Positions 39,656-48,895 of a stretch of 64,000 nt of DNA are shown here, one piece after another. This DNA is from Acidobacteriota bacterium (GTDB lineage Bacteria; Acidobacteriota; UBA6911; RPQK01; JAJDTT01): assembly GCA_028874215.1 (NCBI GenBank), contig JAPPLF010000066.1, positions 62,001-126,000 of the forward strand, given 5' to 3'. The notes beneath the pieces are model-generated. The model was not told the origin of the DNA, searched no databases, and was given only the letters and a program-made list of their open reading frames with translations. Made by a program: the position numbers and the translations under genes. Each line of letters opens with the position of its first letter. The first letter of the stretch is position 1.

Positions 39656-40483
39656 TCACTCCTCCTTCATGAGGTTCTCGTACAGACGATCCAGTTCGTC
39701 ATGGGAATTGAAGTAGAAGACGATCCGGCCCTTTGAGCCCCGGCTACGGATCTGAACCCTCGTCTTCCAACGTCGTTGCAGCCTCTGTTGCGCGGCCTTG
39801 ACGTTGGGGTCAAGGGCGGACGGCCGCGAGGGTGGGAGGCGCAGGGCCCGGACGCGGCGCTCCACCTGCCGGACCGAGAGGTCCTCCGACACGATTTGGC
39901 GGGCCAACTTCAATTGCTGTGCCTGAGTCAGGGGAATCAGCGCCCGGGCGTGTCCCATGCTGATCCTGCCGCCCAAAAGGGACTCCTGGACTGTTTTGGG
40001 AAGCCGCAGCAGGCGAAGAGTGTTGGCTACGGCCGCGCGGCTGCGGCCGACGCGTTGAGACACCTGTTCCTGGGTGAGCTGAAAATCTTCGATCAGGATG
40101 TGGTACGCGTGCGCTTCCTCGATGGGACTCAATTCGTCCCGCTGAATATTCTCGACGACGGCGACTTCCACCATTCTTTGGTCGGAAAGATCCTGAACGA
40201 CGGCAGGGATCCGAGGAAGACCGGCCTGTTGAGCCGCCTTCCAGCGTCGTTCTCCGGCGACGATTTCGTAACCCTCTGGCCGGGACCGGACGACGATGGG
40301 TTGTAGAACGCCGTTTTCGGTGATCGAATCGGCGAGCTCCTGTAGTTTGGCGCGGTCCATGTGGATTCTGGGCTGGAAGGGATTGGGGCGGATCCGATTC
40401 AGCTCGATCTGGAGAAAATAGGAGCTGGTTTCTGTTTTGGGCAGCAGGGCGTCCAGTCCGCGTCCAAGAACTTTTCGCATCAT
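39656..40483 (-). CDS. parB: Chromosome-partitioning protein ParB
   Basis: CTP-dependent DNA clamp that loads at parS and spreads. The 275-residue protein has the N-terminal ParA-interaction start RKVLGRGLDALLP, the CTP-binding AGERRWKAAQQ motif and ENIQRDELSPIEEA, the helix-turn-helix LTQEQVSQRVGRSRAAVANTL, and a C-terminal dimerisation region. It overlaps parA by four bases and ends 13 bases from the convergent mnmE. Confidence 0.96.
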   Translation of the reverse strand: MMRKVLGRGLDALLPKTETSSYFLQIELNRIRPNPFQPRIHMDRAKLQELADSITENGVLQPIVVRSRPEGYEIVAGERRWKAAQQAGLPRIPAVVQDLSDQRMVEVAVVENIQRDELSPIEEAHAYHILIEDFQLTQEQVSQRVGRSRAAVANTLRLLRLPKTVQESLLGGRISMGHARALIPLTQAQQLKLARQIVSEDLSVRQVERRVRALRLPPSRPSALDPNVKAAQQRLQRRWKTRVQIRSRGSKGRIVFYFNSHDELDRLYENLMKEE

Positions 40484-41280
40484 CCATTGACCTCATGCGG
40501 TAGCGGGGACAGCCCCAGCTTGTAGCGTTCGAGCAATTCCCGGGCGAGATTCCGATAGCTGATGGCGCCTTTGCACCGGGCGTCATAGAGAAGGATGGGT
40601 TGACCGAAGCTGGCGCATTCTGCCAGCCGCACGTTGCGGGGAATGAAGGTGTCAAAAACCCACGAACCCAGGTGGGAACAGACATCGGCGCGAATCTGGG
40701 AGGAAAGGATGAGCCGTTCGTCGTACATGGTCAGGAGTATGCCTTCCAGCAACAGGCTGGAGTTGTAACCCTCCCGGATTCGCCGGATGGTCTCCATCAG
40801 ATCCGTCAGTCCCTCCAGGGCCAGGTACTCGGCCTGGATCGGAATGAGGACCGCGTCGGCCGCCACCAATCCGTTCAGCGTGAGGATTCCCAGCGACGGC
40901 GGGCAGTCAATCAGGATGAAGTCGTAGTGGTCGCGAATCGGCGCCAATGCGCGGCCGAGCAGCCATTCCCGATCCGGCGCGTCGAGCAGTTCCACCGTGG
41001 CCCCCACGAGGGCGCGGTTGGCGGGCAGGAGGTGCAAGCTCTCCACCTCGGTCTGCCTGAGAGCCGAAACAGGATCCGCGGCGCCCGCAAGGATGTCATA
41101 GATGAAGGGGGCGTCTTCGTTCTTGTCGATTCCCAATCCGGAGGTGGCGTTTCCCTGGGGGTCCAGGTCAACCAGGAGGACCCGCCACGTTCCGAGAGCG
41201 AGCGAGGCTGCCAGGTTGATTGCGGTGGTGGTCTTGCCGACACCACCCTTCTGGTTGGCAATGGCGATGGTTCTCGTCAT
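40480..41280 (-). CDS. parA: Chromosome-partitioning ATPase ParA
   Basis: Walker-type ATPase that moves ParB-parS complexes over the nucleoid. The deviant Walker A motif KGGVGKTT occupies residues 11-18, followed by LLVDLDPQGNATSGLGI and the FILIDCPPSLGILTLN segment. 266 residues from the ATG at 41280; the open frame upstream to 41367 has no conservation. An extended -10 lies just upstream and the parS site about 110 bases upstream. Confidence 0.96.
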   Translation of the reverse strand: MTRTIAIANQKGGVGKTTTAINLAASLALGTWRVLLVDLDPQGNATSGLGIDKNEDAPFIYDILAGAADPVSALRQTEVESLHLLPANRALVGATVELLDAPDREWLLGRALAPIRDHYDFILIDCPPSLGILTLNGLVAADAVLIPIQAEYLALEGLTDLMETIRRIREGYNSSLLLEGILLTMYDERLILSSQIRADVCSHLGSWVFDTFIPRNVRLAECASFGQPILLYDARCKGAISYRNLARELLERYKLGLSPLPHEVNG

Positions 41281-41301
41281 TTTTCGGTTCCGGATGCGGA
41301 A

Positions 41302-41310
41302 ATAGTAACA
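41302..41310 (-). promoter_or_regulatory. Extended -10 element for parA-parB
   Basis: TGTTACTAT on the minus strand, giving a leader of about 15 bases. No strong -35. Confidence 0.45.
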
Positions 41311-41390
41311 GTAGGCGGTGAAAGATCCGGGGGCTTTGCCGCCCGGTTGTCCCGGTTCAGGGGACACGCCCGTGGAACCCGGGGCAGCAA

Positions 41391-41406
41391 TGTTTCACGT
41401 GAAACA
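41391..41406. promoter_or_regulatory. parS centromere site
   Basis: TGTTTCACGTGAAACA, a perfect 16-base palindrome identical to the widely conserved bacterial parS. It lies between rsmG and parA, outside any coding sequence. It nucleates the ParB clamp complex and may bring the parAB promoter under ParB influence. Confidence 0.95.
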
Positions 41407-41428
41407 ACCGCGCAATTTTCAGCGCGAC

Positions 41429-42022
41429 TCACCCGAAGAGCGTCGCATAACGTCGGCGCGAGCCCGGAACCCGTTCGCGCCGGACCCAGCGGCGTCCCTT
41501 CAAGGGTTCGCTGAGCTTCTCGCCATGGAGCGCCAGCAACGGGATTCGGCGATCGGCCAGGGTTTCGGTCAATCCGGGTGACGGTTTGAGGCCACGGATC
41601 GTGACCAGTTGGATGCCCTTCCAATCGGCGACGGTTTCGGCCTCTCCGTGAACGATCCGTGCCCGAAGGGAAAGAGCCCGGGCGACTTCCTTCAGAAAGA
41701 CGGTCTTTTTGAAGCTTCTTTCGATCAGGGTCACGGAGAGGCTGGGGCGATAGAGTTGCATGGCCAGTCCCGGGAACCCCGCTCCGCTGCCGACGTCCGC
41801 TATTGTGTGGCGCGGATCCAGAAACTGCTGAGCGAGCCAGAACGACTCGAAGAAATGAAATCGCAGCCTGTCGTCCGTTCGGGCGACGCGGGTCAGGTTG
41901 ACCCGCGAGTCCCATTTGGCCAGCAATCGGAGATAGGTCCGAACGCCGTTTCGTTGCGCTTGGTCGAGGGTCAGGCCGAACAGGGTTTCAAGCGAAGAGA
42001 CGCATTTCGAGAAGCGTGTCAT
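41429..42022 (-). CDS. rsmG: 16S rRNA (guanine-527-N7)-methyltransferase RsmG
   Basis: Methylates G527 of 16S rRNA; loss gives low-level streptomycin resistance in characterised species. The 197-residue protein contains [21 protein letters not shown] and the SAM site [16 protein letters not shown]. It overlaps mnmG by four bases and precedes parS. Confidence 0.94.
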   Translation of the reverse strand: MTRFSKCVSSLETLFGLTLDQAQRNGVRTYLRLLAKWDSRVNLTRVARTDDRLRFHFFESFWLAQQFLDPRHTIADVGSGAGFPGLAMQLYRPSLSVTLIERSFKKTVFLKEVARALSLRARIVHGEAETVADWKGIQLVTIRGLKPSPGLTETLADRRIPLLALHGEKLSEPLKGRRWVRRERVPGSRRRYATLFG

Positions 42023-43923
42023 GCTGGGGAGGTCGTTGCAGTGACTGGCTGCCGGACCGAAGCCCTCTTTCTCACTTCCAGGTGAATGCTCAGCATCGAC
42101 AGAGCGGCGGGAGTGATACCGGGAATCCGGGACGCCTGACCCAGGCTGGTGGGGCGAACCCGCTCCAGACGCTCCTTCATTTCCAGGGAAAGCCCGTTGA
42201 CGCGGCCGAAGTCGAGTTGGGCAGGGATGATTCTGCCCTCCATGTTCTTCAGCCGCCGGACATCCTCCATCTGCAGGCGGATATAGCCTTCGTACCGGAT
42301 CTGCGTCTGGACCACCTGTCCCTCTTCACGGCTCAGATGATGCCCGTGGGCCCTCAAAATGGGAGTCATGTCACGAATGTCGACCTCTGGCCGCTTGAGC
42401 AGGCGGTCCAGGCAGGCGCCACGGGGAGCGCCGGTGCGAACCCTCAGCTCCTCCAGCAGGCGGGACGCTTTCTTCAGGCGGGTTTTCCGCAAGAAATCGA
42501 TGGCGTCGTCGATCCGCTGCCATTTGTCCCGGAATTTGTCGAAGAGTTTCGACGACACCAGTCCCAGCCTGTGGCCGTGAGGCATGAGTCGCCGGTCGGC
42601 ATTGTCGATCCTGAGCAGCAGGCGGCACTCGGCTCGGGACGTGAACATCCGGTACGGCTCGTCGACATCCTTGGTGACCAGGTCGTCCACCAGGATGCCC
42701 AGATAGCTCTCGCTGCGGCTGGGCACGAAGGGCTCGCCTCCCGCGGCCTTGAGGGCCGCATTGATGCCGGCGAGGATTCCCTGGCCGGCGGCTTCCTCGT
42801 AGCCCGTGGTTCCATTGATCTGGCCGGCATGAAACAACCCCTCGACCTTCTTGGTCTCCAGCGAGGGCCGCAGCTCCGACGGTTGAACGTAGTCGTACTC
42901 GACCGCATAGCCCGGCCGGATCATGGTCGCGTCTTCCAAGCCGTCGATCTGGGCCAGGATCTCTGCCTGCACGTCCACCGGAAGGCTGGTGGAGAGGCCG
43001 CTGACGTATATGAGTTCGGAATCGAGCCCTTCCGGCTCCAGAAAGAGTTGATGGCGGTCGTGGTGCGGAAACTTCACCACCTTGTCCTCGATGGAGGGGC
43101 AGTAGCGGGGACCGAGGCCCACGATGTCTCCGCTGTAAAGAGGACTGCGGTGCAGATTGTTGCGAATCACCTGGTGGACGCGATTGTTGGTGAGCGTGAG
43201 CCAACAGTCGACCTGGGGCAGTCTCGGCCCAGGGCTTTGGAACGAGAACAGGGTGGGGTCCGGATCGCTCGACTGGACTTCGAAACGCGAGACGTCGATG
43301 CTCTTCCTTTCGAGCCGCGGCGGCGTTCCGGTCTTCAGGCGCCCGAGGCGAAAACCGATGGATTTCAACGACCGGGCGAGCTGCACGGAAGCCTTTTCGC
43401 CCGAACGGCCGGCGCGGAACTTCTTTTGCCCCAAATGGCAGAGGCCGTTCAGGAAGGTGCCGGTGGTCAAGACGACGCAGGCCGCGTCGATCCGGTCGCC
43501 GGCAGCGGTTTCGATACCGGCGATCCGGTTCCCACGCCGCAGCAGGGCGGTGGCCTCGGCCTGGACGACCGTCAGGTTGTCCTGACAACGCAGCCGGTGC
43601 TGCATCTCCTGCCGGTAGAGTTTCTTGTCGCACTGGGCGCGAGGGGCTTGGACGGCAGGGCCGCGACTCCGATTGAGCAGCCGGAAATGGATTCCGTTGG
43701 AATCCCCCACTTGGCCGATGAGGCCTCCCAGGGCATCGATCTCCCGCACCAGGTGTCCCTTGCCGATGCCCCCGACCGACGGGTTGCATGACATCTGGGC
43801 AATCATTTCCCGGTTTATGGTGACCAGGGCGGTCTTGGCCCCCATTCGGGCCGCGGCTGACGCCGCCTCACAACCCGCGTGGCCGCCCCCAATGACAATG
43901 ACGTCGACGGAGAGATCGGGCAT
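42019..43923 (-). CDS. mnmG: tRNA uridine 5-carboxymethylaminomethyl modification enzyme MnmG
   Basis: FAD-dependent partner of MnmE in wobble-uridine modification. The 634 residues start with the FAD site [21 protein letters not shown] and contain [33 protein letters not shown]-like [15 protein letters not shown], and the C-terminal tRNA-binding GidA domain. First gene of the minus-strand unit mnmG-rsmG-parA-parB. Confidence 0.96.
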   Translation of the reverse strand: MPDLSVDVIVIGGGHAGCEAASAAARMGAKTALVTINREMIAQMSCNPSVGGIGKGHLVREIDALGGLIGQVGDSNGIHFRLLNRSRGPAVQAPRAQCDKKLYRQEMQHRLRCQDNLTVVQAEATALLRRGNRIAGIETAAGDRIDAACVVLTTGTFLNGLCHLGQKKFRAGRSGEKASVQLARSLKSIGFRLGRLKTGTPPRLERKSIDVSRFEVQSSDPDPTLFSFQSPGPRLPQVDCWLTLTNNRVHQVIRNNLHRSPLYSGDIVGLGPRYCPSIEDKVVKFPHHDRHQLFLEPEGLDSELIYVSGLSTSLPVDVQAEILAQIDGLEDATMIRPGYAVEYDYVQPSELRPSLETKKVEGLFHAGQINGTTGYEEAAGQGILAGINAALKAAGGEPFVPSRSESYLGILVDDLVTKDVDEPYRMFTSRAECRLLLRIDNADRRLMPHGHRLGLVSSKLFDKFRDKWQRIDDAIDFLRKTRLKKASRLLEELRVRTGAPRGACLDRLLKRPEVDIRDMTPILRAHGHHLSREEGQVVQTQIRYEGYIRLQMEDVRRLKNMEGRIIPAQLDFGRVNGLSLEMKERLERVRPTSLGQASRIPGITPAALSMLSIHLEVRKRASVRQPVTATTSPA

Positions 43924-43989
43924 ATGGTGGGGAAGGTAGCCCCTTCGCGTCCGGAGGCTCCCAAAATGGACCCGGACAGAAAGGGTGTG

Positions 43990-44253
43990 CTACTCGGGGC
44001 TGATCTTCAGCGAACGCAGAAACTTCTCGTCCTGACCCGTCAACTGAAGCCTTACCGCTGACAGTTTCTTGGCTGGCGCCGCGCCGCTCCCCCGGGCATT
44101 GAAGCCGATGGTGGCTTCGATGATGAGGAAGACATCGTATCCGTGCTCTCGAATGCCTTGAATGGCGGCGTTGATCTGGGGGGAGTTGACGAGGGCGTCG
44201 TTGATGGCCGACTCGAGTTTCTTCTTGTAGTCCTTCAACTGCCCGTCTCGCAT
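43990..44253 (-). CDS. Small conserved protein of unknown function (87 residues)
   Basis: I do not recognise this family. The 87-residue product starts MRDGQLKDYKKKLESAIND, has a helical first half and a short strand-like IREHGYDVFLIIEATIGF, and ends in a mixed charged stretch. There is no signal peptide, membrane helix or metal motif. Support for a real gene: a GGGAAGGGTGG ribosome site before the ATG, a good promoter upstream, and sense-like composition. It is divergent from the mutase gene and upstream of mnmG by 66 bases. Confidence 0.7.
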   Translation of the reverse strand: MRDGQLKDYKKKLESAINDALVNSPQINAAIQGIREHGYDVFLIIEATIGFNARGSGAAPAKKLSAVRLQLTGQDEKFLRSLKISPE

Positions 44254-44339
44254 TTGAGTTCCACCCTTCCCGTTGCTAACATCCAGCCGAAATCGAGCAA
44301 GGCCATGGCCTTGCGGCTTGCTGGCCTTGGATTGAGCCC

Positions 44340-44367
44340 ATGATATCAAACGCGAGGGGCTTGTAAA
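44340..44367 (-). promoter_or_regulatory. Promoter of the 87-residue gene
   Basis: On the minus strand TTTACA (44367-44362), 16-base spacer, extended -10 TGATATCAT (44348-44340). It abuts the start codon of the divergent mutase gene. Confidence 0.55.
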
Positions 44368-45969
44368 GTGAGGAAGGATGCCACCAAATTGAGCTCCGGC
44401 GACGGCGCCGGCGAGCCCGGGAAGGCATGCCACGGGCCTCGCGACATGCCGGAGTTCGACGAGATTTCGGATCTGGGGGAACCGGGCGGCTATCCATTCA
44501 CTCGGGGCGCTTATCCGGGCATGTATCGTGACCGGCACTGGACGATCCGCCAGTATTCGGGTTACGCCACCGCTCGGGAATCCAATCGCCGATACCGCTA
44601 CCTCCTCTCTCAGGGAAACCGGGGCCTGTCCGTAGCGTTCGACCTGCCGACTCAGTTGGGCTTGGATTCGGACCATCCCCTGGCGGAGGGAGAGGTGGGC
44701 CGCGCCGGTGTTGCCATTGACGGCCTGTGGGACATGGAAACCCTGTTTCGTGAAATCGACCTGGGCAGGGTTTCCACCTCCATGACCATCAACGCCACCG
44801 CGCCGATTCTGCTGGCGCTCTATCTGGTTCAGGCCCGCCGGCAAGGAACGTCCTGGGGGGCGGTACGGGGCACGGTCCAGAACGATATTCTCAAGGAATA
44901 CATTGCGCGCGGCACTTATCTCTATCCGGTGGAAGCGTCCCTCCGGCTGGTGACCGACCTGGTGGCGTTCTGCCATGAGGCGGCGCCCGGATGGAACCCG
45001 ATTTCCATCAGCGGCTACCATATCCGGGAGGCCGGGTCTACGGCCGCTCAGGAGATCGGCTTCACGCTGGCCAATGCCGAAACCTACGTCGAATCGGTCT
45101 TGAAGGCGGGACTCCACATCGATGATTTCTCCCCCCGGCTCTCCTTCTTTTTCGCTGCCCACAACGACCTCTTCGAGGAGGTGGCCAAGTTCCGCGCGGC
45201 GCGCCGGCTCTGGGCCCGTTGCGTCAAGGAACGCTGGGGCGCCCGGAATCCCAAGTCCTGCATGATGCGTTTTCACACCCAGACCGGCGGAAGCACGCTG
45301 ACGGCGCAGCAGCCGGACAACAACGTGGTCCGAACCGCCGTGCAGGCATTGGCCGCGGTTCTGGGAGGCACCCAGTCGCTTCACACCAACGGGAAAGACG
45401 AGGCCATGTCTCTTCCGACGGAAGCCGCCGCCGAGCTGGCGCTCCGGACCCAGCAGATTCTGGCCCACGAATCGGGCCTGACGGAGGCGGTCGACCCGCT
45501 CGGCGGAAGTTGGTATCTGGAGAAGCTCACAAACCGCCTGGAGGAGGAGTCGGAGAGCTACCTGGAGCGCATTCGGTCCATGGGAGGGATGGTGCCGGCC
45601 ATCGAGAGCGGTTTCATCCAAAGAGAGATCCAGGACTCGGCTCATCGTCTCCAAAGAACCCTGGAGTCGGGGGAGCGGGTGGTCGTGGGCGTCAATCGAT
45701 TTCAAGATGAAGATCCGGTGGACATTGAGTTGTTGAGGGTGGACCCCGAGACGAGAGAGCGGCAGATGATGGAATTGTCACAGCATCGGGCCGCACGGAA
45801 CCGGGACCGCTGGCGGCGGTCCATGGAGAAGCTGAGCCGAACGGCCCGTGGGCGGAAGAACCTGATGGCCGCCATCGTGGAGGGGGTCGAAGCGGGCGCG
45901 ACGGTCGGAGAAATGTCCGAGGCCATGGGAGAGGTGTTTGGAGAGTATCGGGAACGGGTGGTGCTGTAG
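44368..45969 (+). CDS. Methylmalonyl-CoA mutase large (catalytic) subunit, without B12 domain
   Basis: Catalytic half of the B12-dependent rearrangement of methylmalonyl-CoA and succinyl-CoA. The 533-residue TIM-barrel chain shows [50 protein letters not shown] and [15 protein letters not shown]. The tyrosine in GMYR and the RxWTIRQY motif favour methylmalonyl-CoA over isobutyryl-CoA. The cobalamin-binding domain (DxHxxG) is absent, so a separate small subunit is required; none is in this window. The GTG start is uncertain, with about 30 unconserved residues before the core. Confidence 0.9.
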   Translation: MRKDATKLSSGDGAGEPGKACHGPRDMPEFDEISDLGEPGGYPFTRGAYPGMYRDRHWTIRQYSGYATARESNRRYRYLLSQGNRGLSVAFDLPTQLGLDSDHPLAEGEVGRAGVAIDGLWDMETLFREIDLGRVSTSMTINATAPILLALYLVQARRQGTSWGAVRGTVQNDILKEYIARGTYLYPVEASLRLVTDLVAFCHEAAPGWNPISISGYHIREAGSTAAQEIGFTLANAETYVESVLKAGLHIDDFSPRLSFFFAAHNDLFEEVAKFRAARRLWARCVKERWGARNPKSCMMRFHTQTGGSTLTAQQPDNNVVRTAVQALAAVLGGTQSLHTNGKDEAMSLPTEAAAELALRTQQILAHESGLTEAVDPLGGSWYLEKLTNRLEEESESYLERIRSMGGMVPAIESGFIQREIQDSAHRLQRTLESGERVVVGVNRFQDEDPVDIELLRVDPETRERQMMELSQHRAARNRDRWRRSMEKLSRTARGRKNLMAAIVEGVEAGATVGEMSEAMGEVFGEYRERVVL

Positions 45970-46007
45970 CCTCCAGGTTCCGTAACCGCAGACGGAGAGT
46001 GAACGAA

Positions 46008-47237
46008 ATGGTCGATTTGCTTCCCTACGAGGAGGCCTTGGAGCGAATTCTCGCCCAGTGTCCGCCCCCGGTGACGGTGAAGCTGCCATTGGAGCAGTGT
46101 CTGGATCGAGTTCTGGCGGCTCCCGTGCGTGCGGACGCTGACGTTCCCCCGTTCAACAAATCGTTCATGGATGGTTTTGCCGTCCGCAGCGCCGACGTCA
46201 GGAAGGTCCCGGCCCGCCTGGACGTGGTTGGAGAGGTGGCGGCCGGGGCGGATTCATTGCCGTCCGTGGCTCCGGGCGAAACGGTGCGGATCATGACCGG
46301 GGCGCCTGTCCCGCGCGACACCGATGCGGTCCAGATGGTGGAGGAGTCGAGAATGGTCGATGGGTCCACCGTGGAGATCCTGAAAACGGTGGCGGCGGGA
46401 GCCAACGTCGCCAGCCGGGGCAGGGAAGTCGCCCGGGGAAGCGTGGTTCTGGAAGCAGGAAGATTGATCGGTCCCGCCGAGATCGGCGTCCTGGCCACGT
46501 TCGGCCAGGCTCGACCGGAAGTCTTTCGGCCCCTCTCCGTGACCGTGGTCTCCACCGGGGATGAGTTGGTTCCGGTCGAAGCCCGGCCCCGATTCGGGCA
46601 GATACGGAATTCCAACGGCCCCATGATCTCGGCGCTCTGTCGCCGCCTCGGGCTGAAGGTCGAATCGGAGGTCTCGGTGGGGGACGATCCGGAGCGCATC
46701 GCGGAGGTCATTAGATCCGGCCTGAAATCCGACCTCCTCCTCCTCTCCGGCGGTGTGTCCATGGGGGAGTATGATTTCGTTCACCGGATCCTGGAGCGGG
46801 AAGGAGCCAGTCTGATTTTCCACAAGGCCGCCGTCAAACCGGGAAAACCGATCTGCGTGGGCCGCAGGGGATCGACGCTGGCCTTCGGTCTTCCCGGCAA
46901 TCCGGTTTCGGCGTTCGTTACCTTTCAGCTTTTTGCAAGGCCGTTGGTTCGCCGCTGGATGGGATTCGTATCGGTTTCATTGCGCAGGATCGAGGCCACG
47001 TTGACGCAGGCGGTTTCCCAGAAGCCGGGCCGAACCTTCTTCAAGCCGGCCCGCACGGAATGGAGCGGCGGCCTTCGGGTTTCTCCCGTCGAGACGGGAG
47101 GGTCCGCCGATCTGACGGGGTTTGCGAGGGCCGATTCCCTGTTGATCATTCCCGCCCACGTCTCCGGGATCGCCGCCGGCGAGCGGGCCTCGGTCCTGCT
47201 CCTGGACGCCGACCCGGGCCGTGGCCGGCTGGCATGA
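46008..47237 (+). CDS. moeA: Molybdopterin molybdenumtransferase MoeA
   Basis: Inserts molybdate into adenylated molybdopterin. The 409-residue protein has PPFNKSFMDGFAVRS, IMTGAPVPRDTDAVQMVEE, STGDELVPVEARPRFGQIRNSN and the catalytic-loop SGGVSMGEYD, followed by the C-terminal barrel domain. The ATG at 46008 is preferred to an in-frame GTG three codons upstream. It is followed by moaC after 12 bases. Confidence 0.94.
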   Translation: MVDLLPYEEALERILAQCPPPVTVKLPLEQCLDRVLAAPVRADADVPPFNKSFMDGFAVRSADVRKVPARLDVVGEVAAGADSLPSVAPGETVRIMTGAPVPRDTDAVQMVEESRMVDGSTVEILKTVAAGANVASRGREVARGSVVLEAGRLIGPAEIGVLATFGQARPEVFRPLSVTVVSTGDELVPVEARPRFGQIRNSNGPMISALCRRLGLKVESEVSVGDDPERIAEVIRSGLKSDLLLLSGGVSMGEYDFVHRILEREGASLIFHKAAVKPGKPICVGRRGSTLAFGLPGNPVSAFVTFQLFARPLVRRWMGFVSVSLRRIEATLTQAVSQKPGRTFFKPARTEWSGGLRVSPVETGGSADLTGFARADSLLIIPAHVSGIAAGERASVLLLDADPGRGRLA

Positions 47238-47249
47238 GAGGAGGCGAAA

Positions 47250-47705
47250 ATGTCGCGGCTGACTCATGTGGACTCCACCGGGAAAGCGCGCATGGTGGAT
47301 ATCGGCGCCAAGAAACTGGTCCGCAGGACGGCGGCGGCCGAGGGACGGGTCCTCATTGCGGAGAGGACCCGGCGGGCCATACTCGAAGCCGGTCTTCCCA
47401 AGGGCAACCCGTTCGAGGTCGCCCGCTTGGCCGGGATCGAGGCGGCCAAGCGGACCAGCGGCCTGATTCCGCTCTGCCACAACATCAACCTGGATTTTGT
47501 GGACGTGGACGTGGAGTTGGACGAGTCGGGGTTCCTGATCCGGAGCCGGGTCAGTTGCCGCTGGGCGACCGGCGTGGAGATGGAGGCCTTGACGGCGGTG
47601 GCTGTCGCCGCCCTGACTCTCTACGACATGTGCAAGGCCGTGGACCCGGGATTGGAGATCGGCCGGATTCGCCTCCTGGAAAAGACGAAGTCCCCCCTGG
47701 CCTGA
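47250..47705 (+). CDS. moaC: Cyclic pyranopterin monophosphate synthase MoaC
   Basis: Completes the first stage of molybdenum-cofactor synthesis after MoaA, forming cPMP. The 151-residue protein begins [18 protein letters not shown] and carries the substrate-binding [16 protein letters not shown] and [24 protein letters not shown] strong GAGGAGG site precedes the ATG. moaA is not in the window. Confidence 0.95.
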   Translation: MSRLTHVDSTGKARMVDIGAKKLVRRTAAAEGRVLIAERTRRAILEAGLPKGNPFEVARLAGIEAAKRTSGLIPLCHNINLDFVDVDVELDESGFLIRSRVSCRWATGVEMEALTAVAVAALTLYDMCKAVDPGLEIGRIRLLEKTKSPLA

Positions 47706-47730
47706 CCCCGACCCAACGCCGATCCTCCGT

Positions 47731-47736
47731 TATAAT
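47731..47736 (+). promoter_or_regulatory. -10 element of the second VWA gene
   Basis: Perfect TATAAT with six bases before the GTG start at 47743, so the transcript would begin at or very near the start codon. No -35 match is seen. Confidence 0.5.
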
Positions 47737-47742
47737 GGACGC

Positions 47743-48735
47743 GTGGCCCATCTGGCATTGTTGATCTGGGGTTTCTTCTGGCCCGCCATCCAGGACGACG
47801 TCCCCCCCGAAGCCGAGGAAACCGACACCGGCTTTCGAATCGGTGTCGCCGTAGACCAGGTCTTCCTTTCGGTGAACGCGCGATCCGCCCAGGGCGGCTT
47901 CCTCCGGGGTTTGACCCGCGACCAGTTCTCCGTCTACGAGGACGGCGTCCGGCAGGAGATCCTGAACTTCTACAGCGAGGCGCTGCCCGTGCGCGTGGTG
48001 CTGCTGGTGGATGTCAGCGGAAGCACCCGGGGAAGCCAGAGCGAGATCCGGCGGGCGGCTCTCCGCTTTGTGGACAGCCTCGGCGAGGAAGACCAGATCG
48101 CCGTCATCACTTTCAGCAACCTCCCCAAGCTCATCCTCGATTGGACCAACGACCGCCAGCGCATCGAAAACGCGATGCTGAAGATCTACGCCAAGGGAAA
48201 GACGGTTCTAAACGATGCCCTCTACGTCACCTGCGACGATCTCCTGGCCGGCGTGTCGGGAAGAAAGGCGATCATTCTGCTGTCCGACGGAATCGACACC
48301 AACAGCATGGTCACACCCGACGAGGTCCTGGACCTGGTGACCCGCTCGGAGGCCATGACCTACGTCGCGTCCACGGTGGAAGCATACTGGGTAAGCGCCA
48401 GGTACATGCGAATCCAACTCCAGAGCCGCGGCCGCCTCATCCCCAGGCAGATGACGGACGAGTACATCGTCGGGGTGAAGAAATTCCTCCGTACGCTGGC
48501 GGATCGGACCGGCGGCCGCGTCCTTGACAGCGAGGCCTTCGGAAGCCTTTCCGACGTCTATGTGAGGGTCGCGGAAGAGCTTAAGAATCAATACTATATT
48601 TCTTATCGTCCGACGAATCGCGCCCGTGACGGCTCATGGCGCGACGTGACCATCCGGGCGGCGGTTCCCGGTGCCGTCGTCCATACCCGGCCCGGATACT
48701 ACGCCCCCGGTTCGCCGCCGGGGCCCCGTCCGTAG
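47743..48735 (+). CDS. von Willebrand factor A protein, acidobacterial VWFA-related type
   Basis: A 330-residue protein of the same class as the one at 18 kb but smaller. A short hydrophobic N-terminus (residues 3-16) may export or anchor it. The lead-in VDQVFLSVNARSAQGGFLRGLTRDQFSVYEDG is typical, the metal site DVSGS is at 90-94, and ILLSDGIDTNS and the conserved ending ELKNQYYISYRPTN match the TIGR03436 group. The GTG start appears leaderless. Function outside the cytoplasm is inferred; no ligand is known. Confidence 0.82.
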   Translation: MAHLALLIWGFFWPAIQDDVPPEAEETDTGFRIGVAVDQVFLSVNARSAQGGFLRGLTRDQFSVYEDGVRQEILNFYSEALPVRVVLLVDVSGSTRGSQSEIRRAALRFVDSLGEEDQIAVITFSNLPKLILDWTNDRQRIENAMLKIYAKGKTVLNDALYVTCDDLLAGVSGRKAIILLSDGIDTNSMVTPDEVLDLVTRSEAMTYVASTVEAYWVSARYMRIQLQSRGRLIPRQMTDEYIVGVKKFLRTLADRTGGRVLDSEAFGSLSDVYVRVAEELKNQYYISYRPTNRARDGSWRDVTIRAAVPGAVVHTRPGYYAPGSPPGPRP

Positions 48736-48840
48736 CCGTTCTTCCCGGCGTCGACAGGCTCACGACGTGCCGGATCCCGCCGCGTGACGCCGGTGGGCGG
48801 CAGGGCCTGAGAGCCGCTCCAAAATAGACCGCCGCGCGCG

Positions 48841-48870
48841 TTGACATAAACAGGACCAAATTAGTACTAT
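48841..48870 (+). promoter_or_regulatory. Promoter of the rrf2-suf operon with overlapping palindrome
   Basis: Perfect -35 TTGACA (48841-48846), 18-base spacer, -10 TACTAT (48865-48870). The -10 overlaps the palindrome TAGTACTA at 48862-48869. A GAGGGTGA ribosome site lies before the GTG. Confidence 0.65.
48862..48869. promoter_or_regulatory. Putative Rrf2-type operator
   Basis: TAGTACTA, an eight-base palindrome inside AATTAGTACTATAT, sitting on the -10 box of its own regulator gene. Such a position fits autorepression by a dimeric Rrf2 protein when it holds its cluster. Confidence 0.45.
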
Positions 48871-48895
48871 ATGCGCTCCAGAGGGTGACGAAGCC

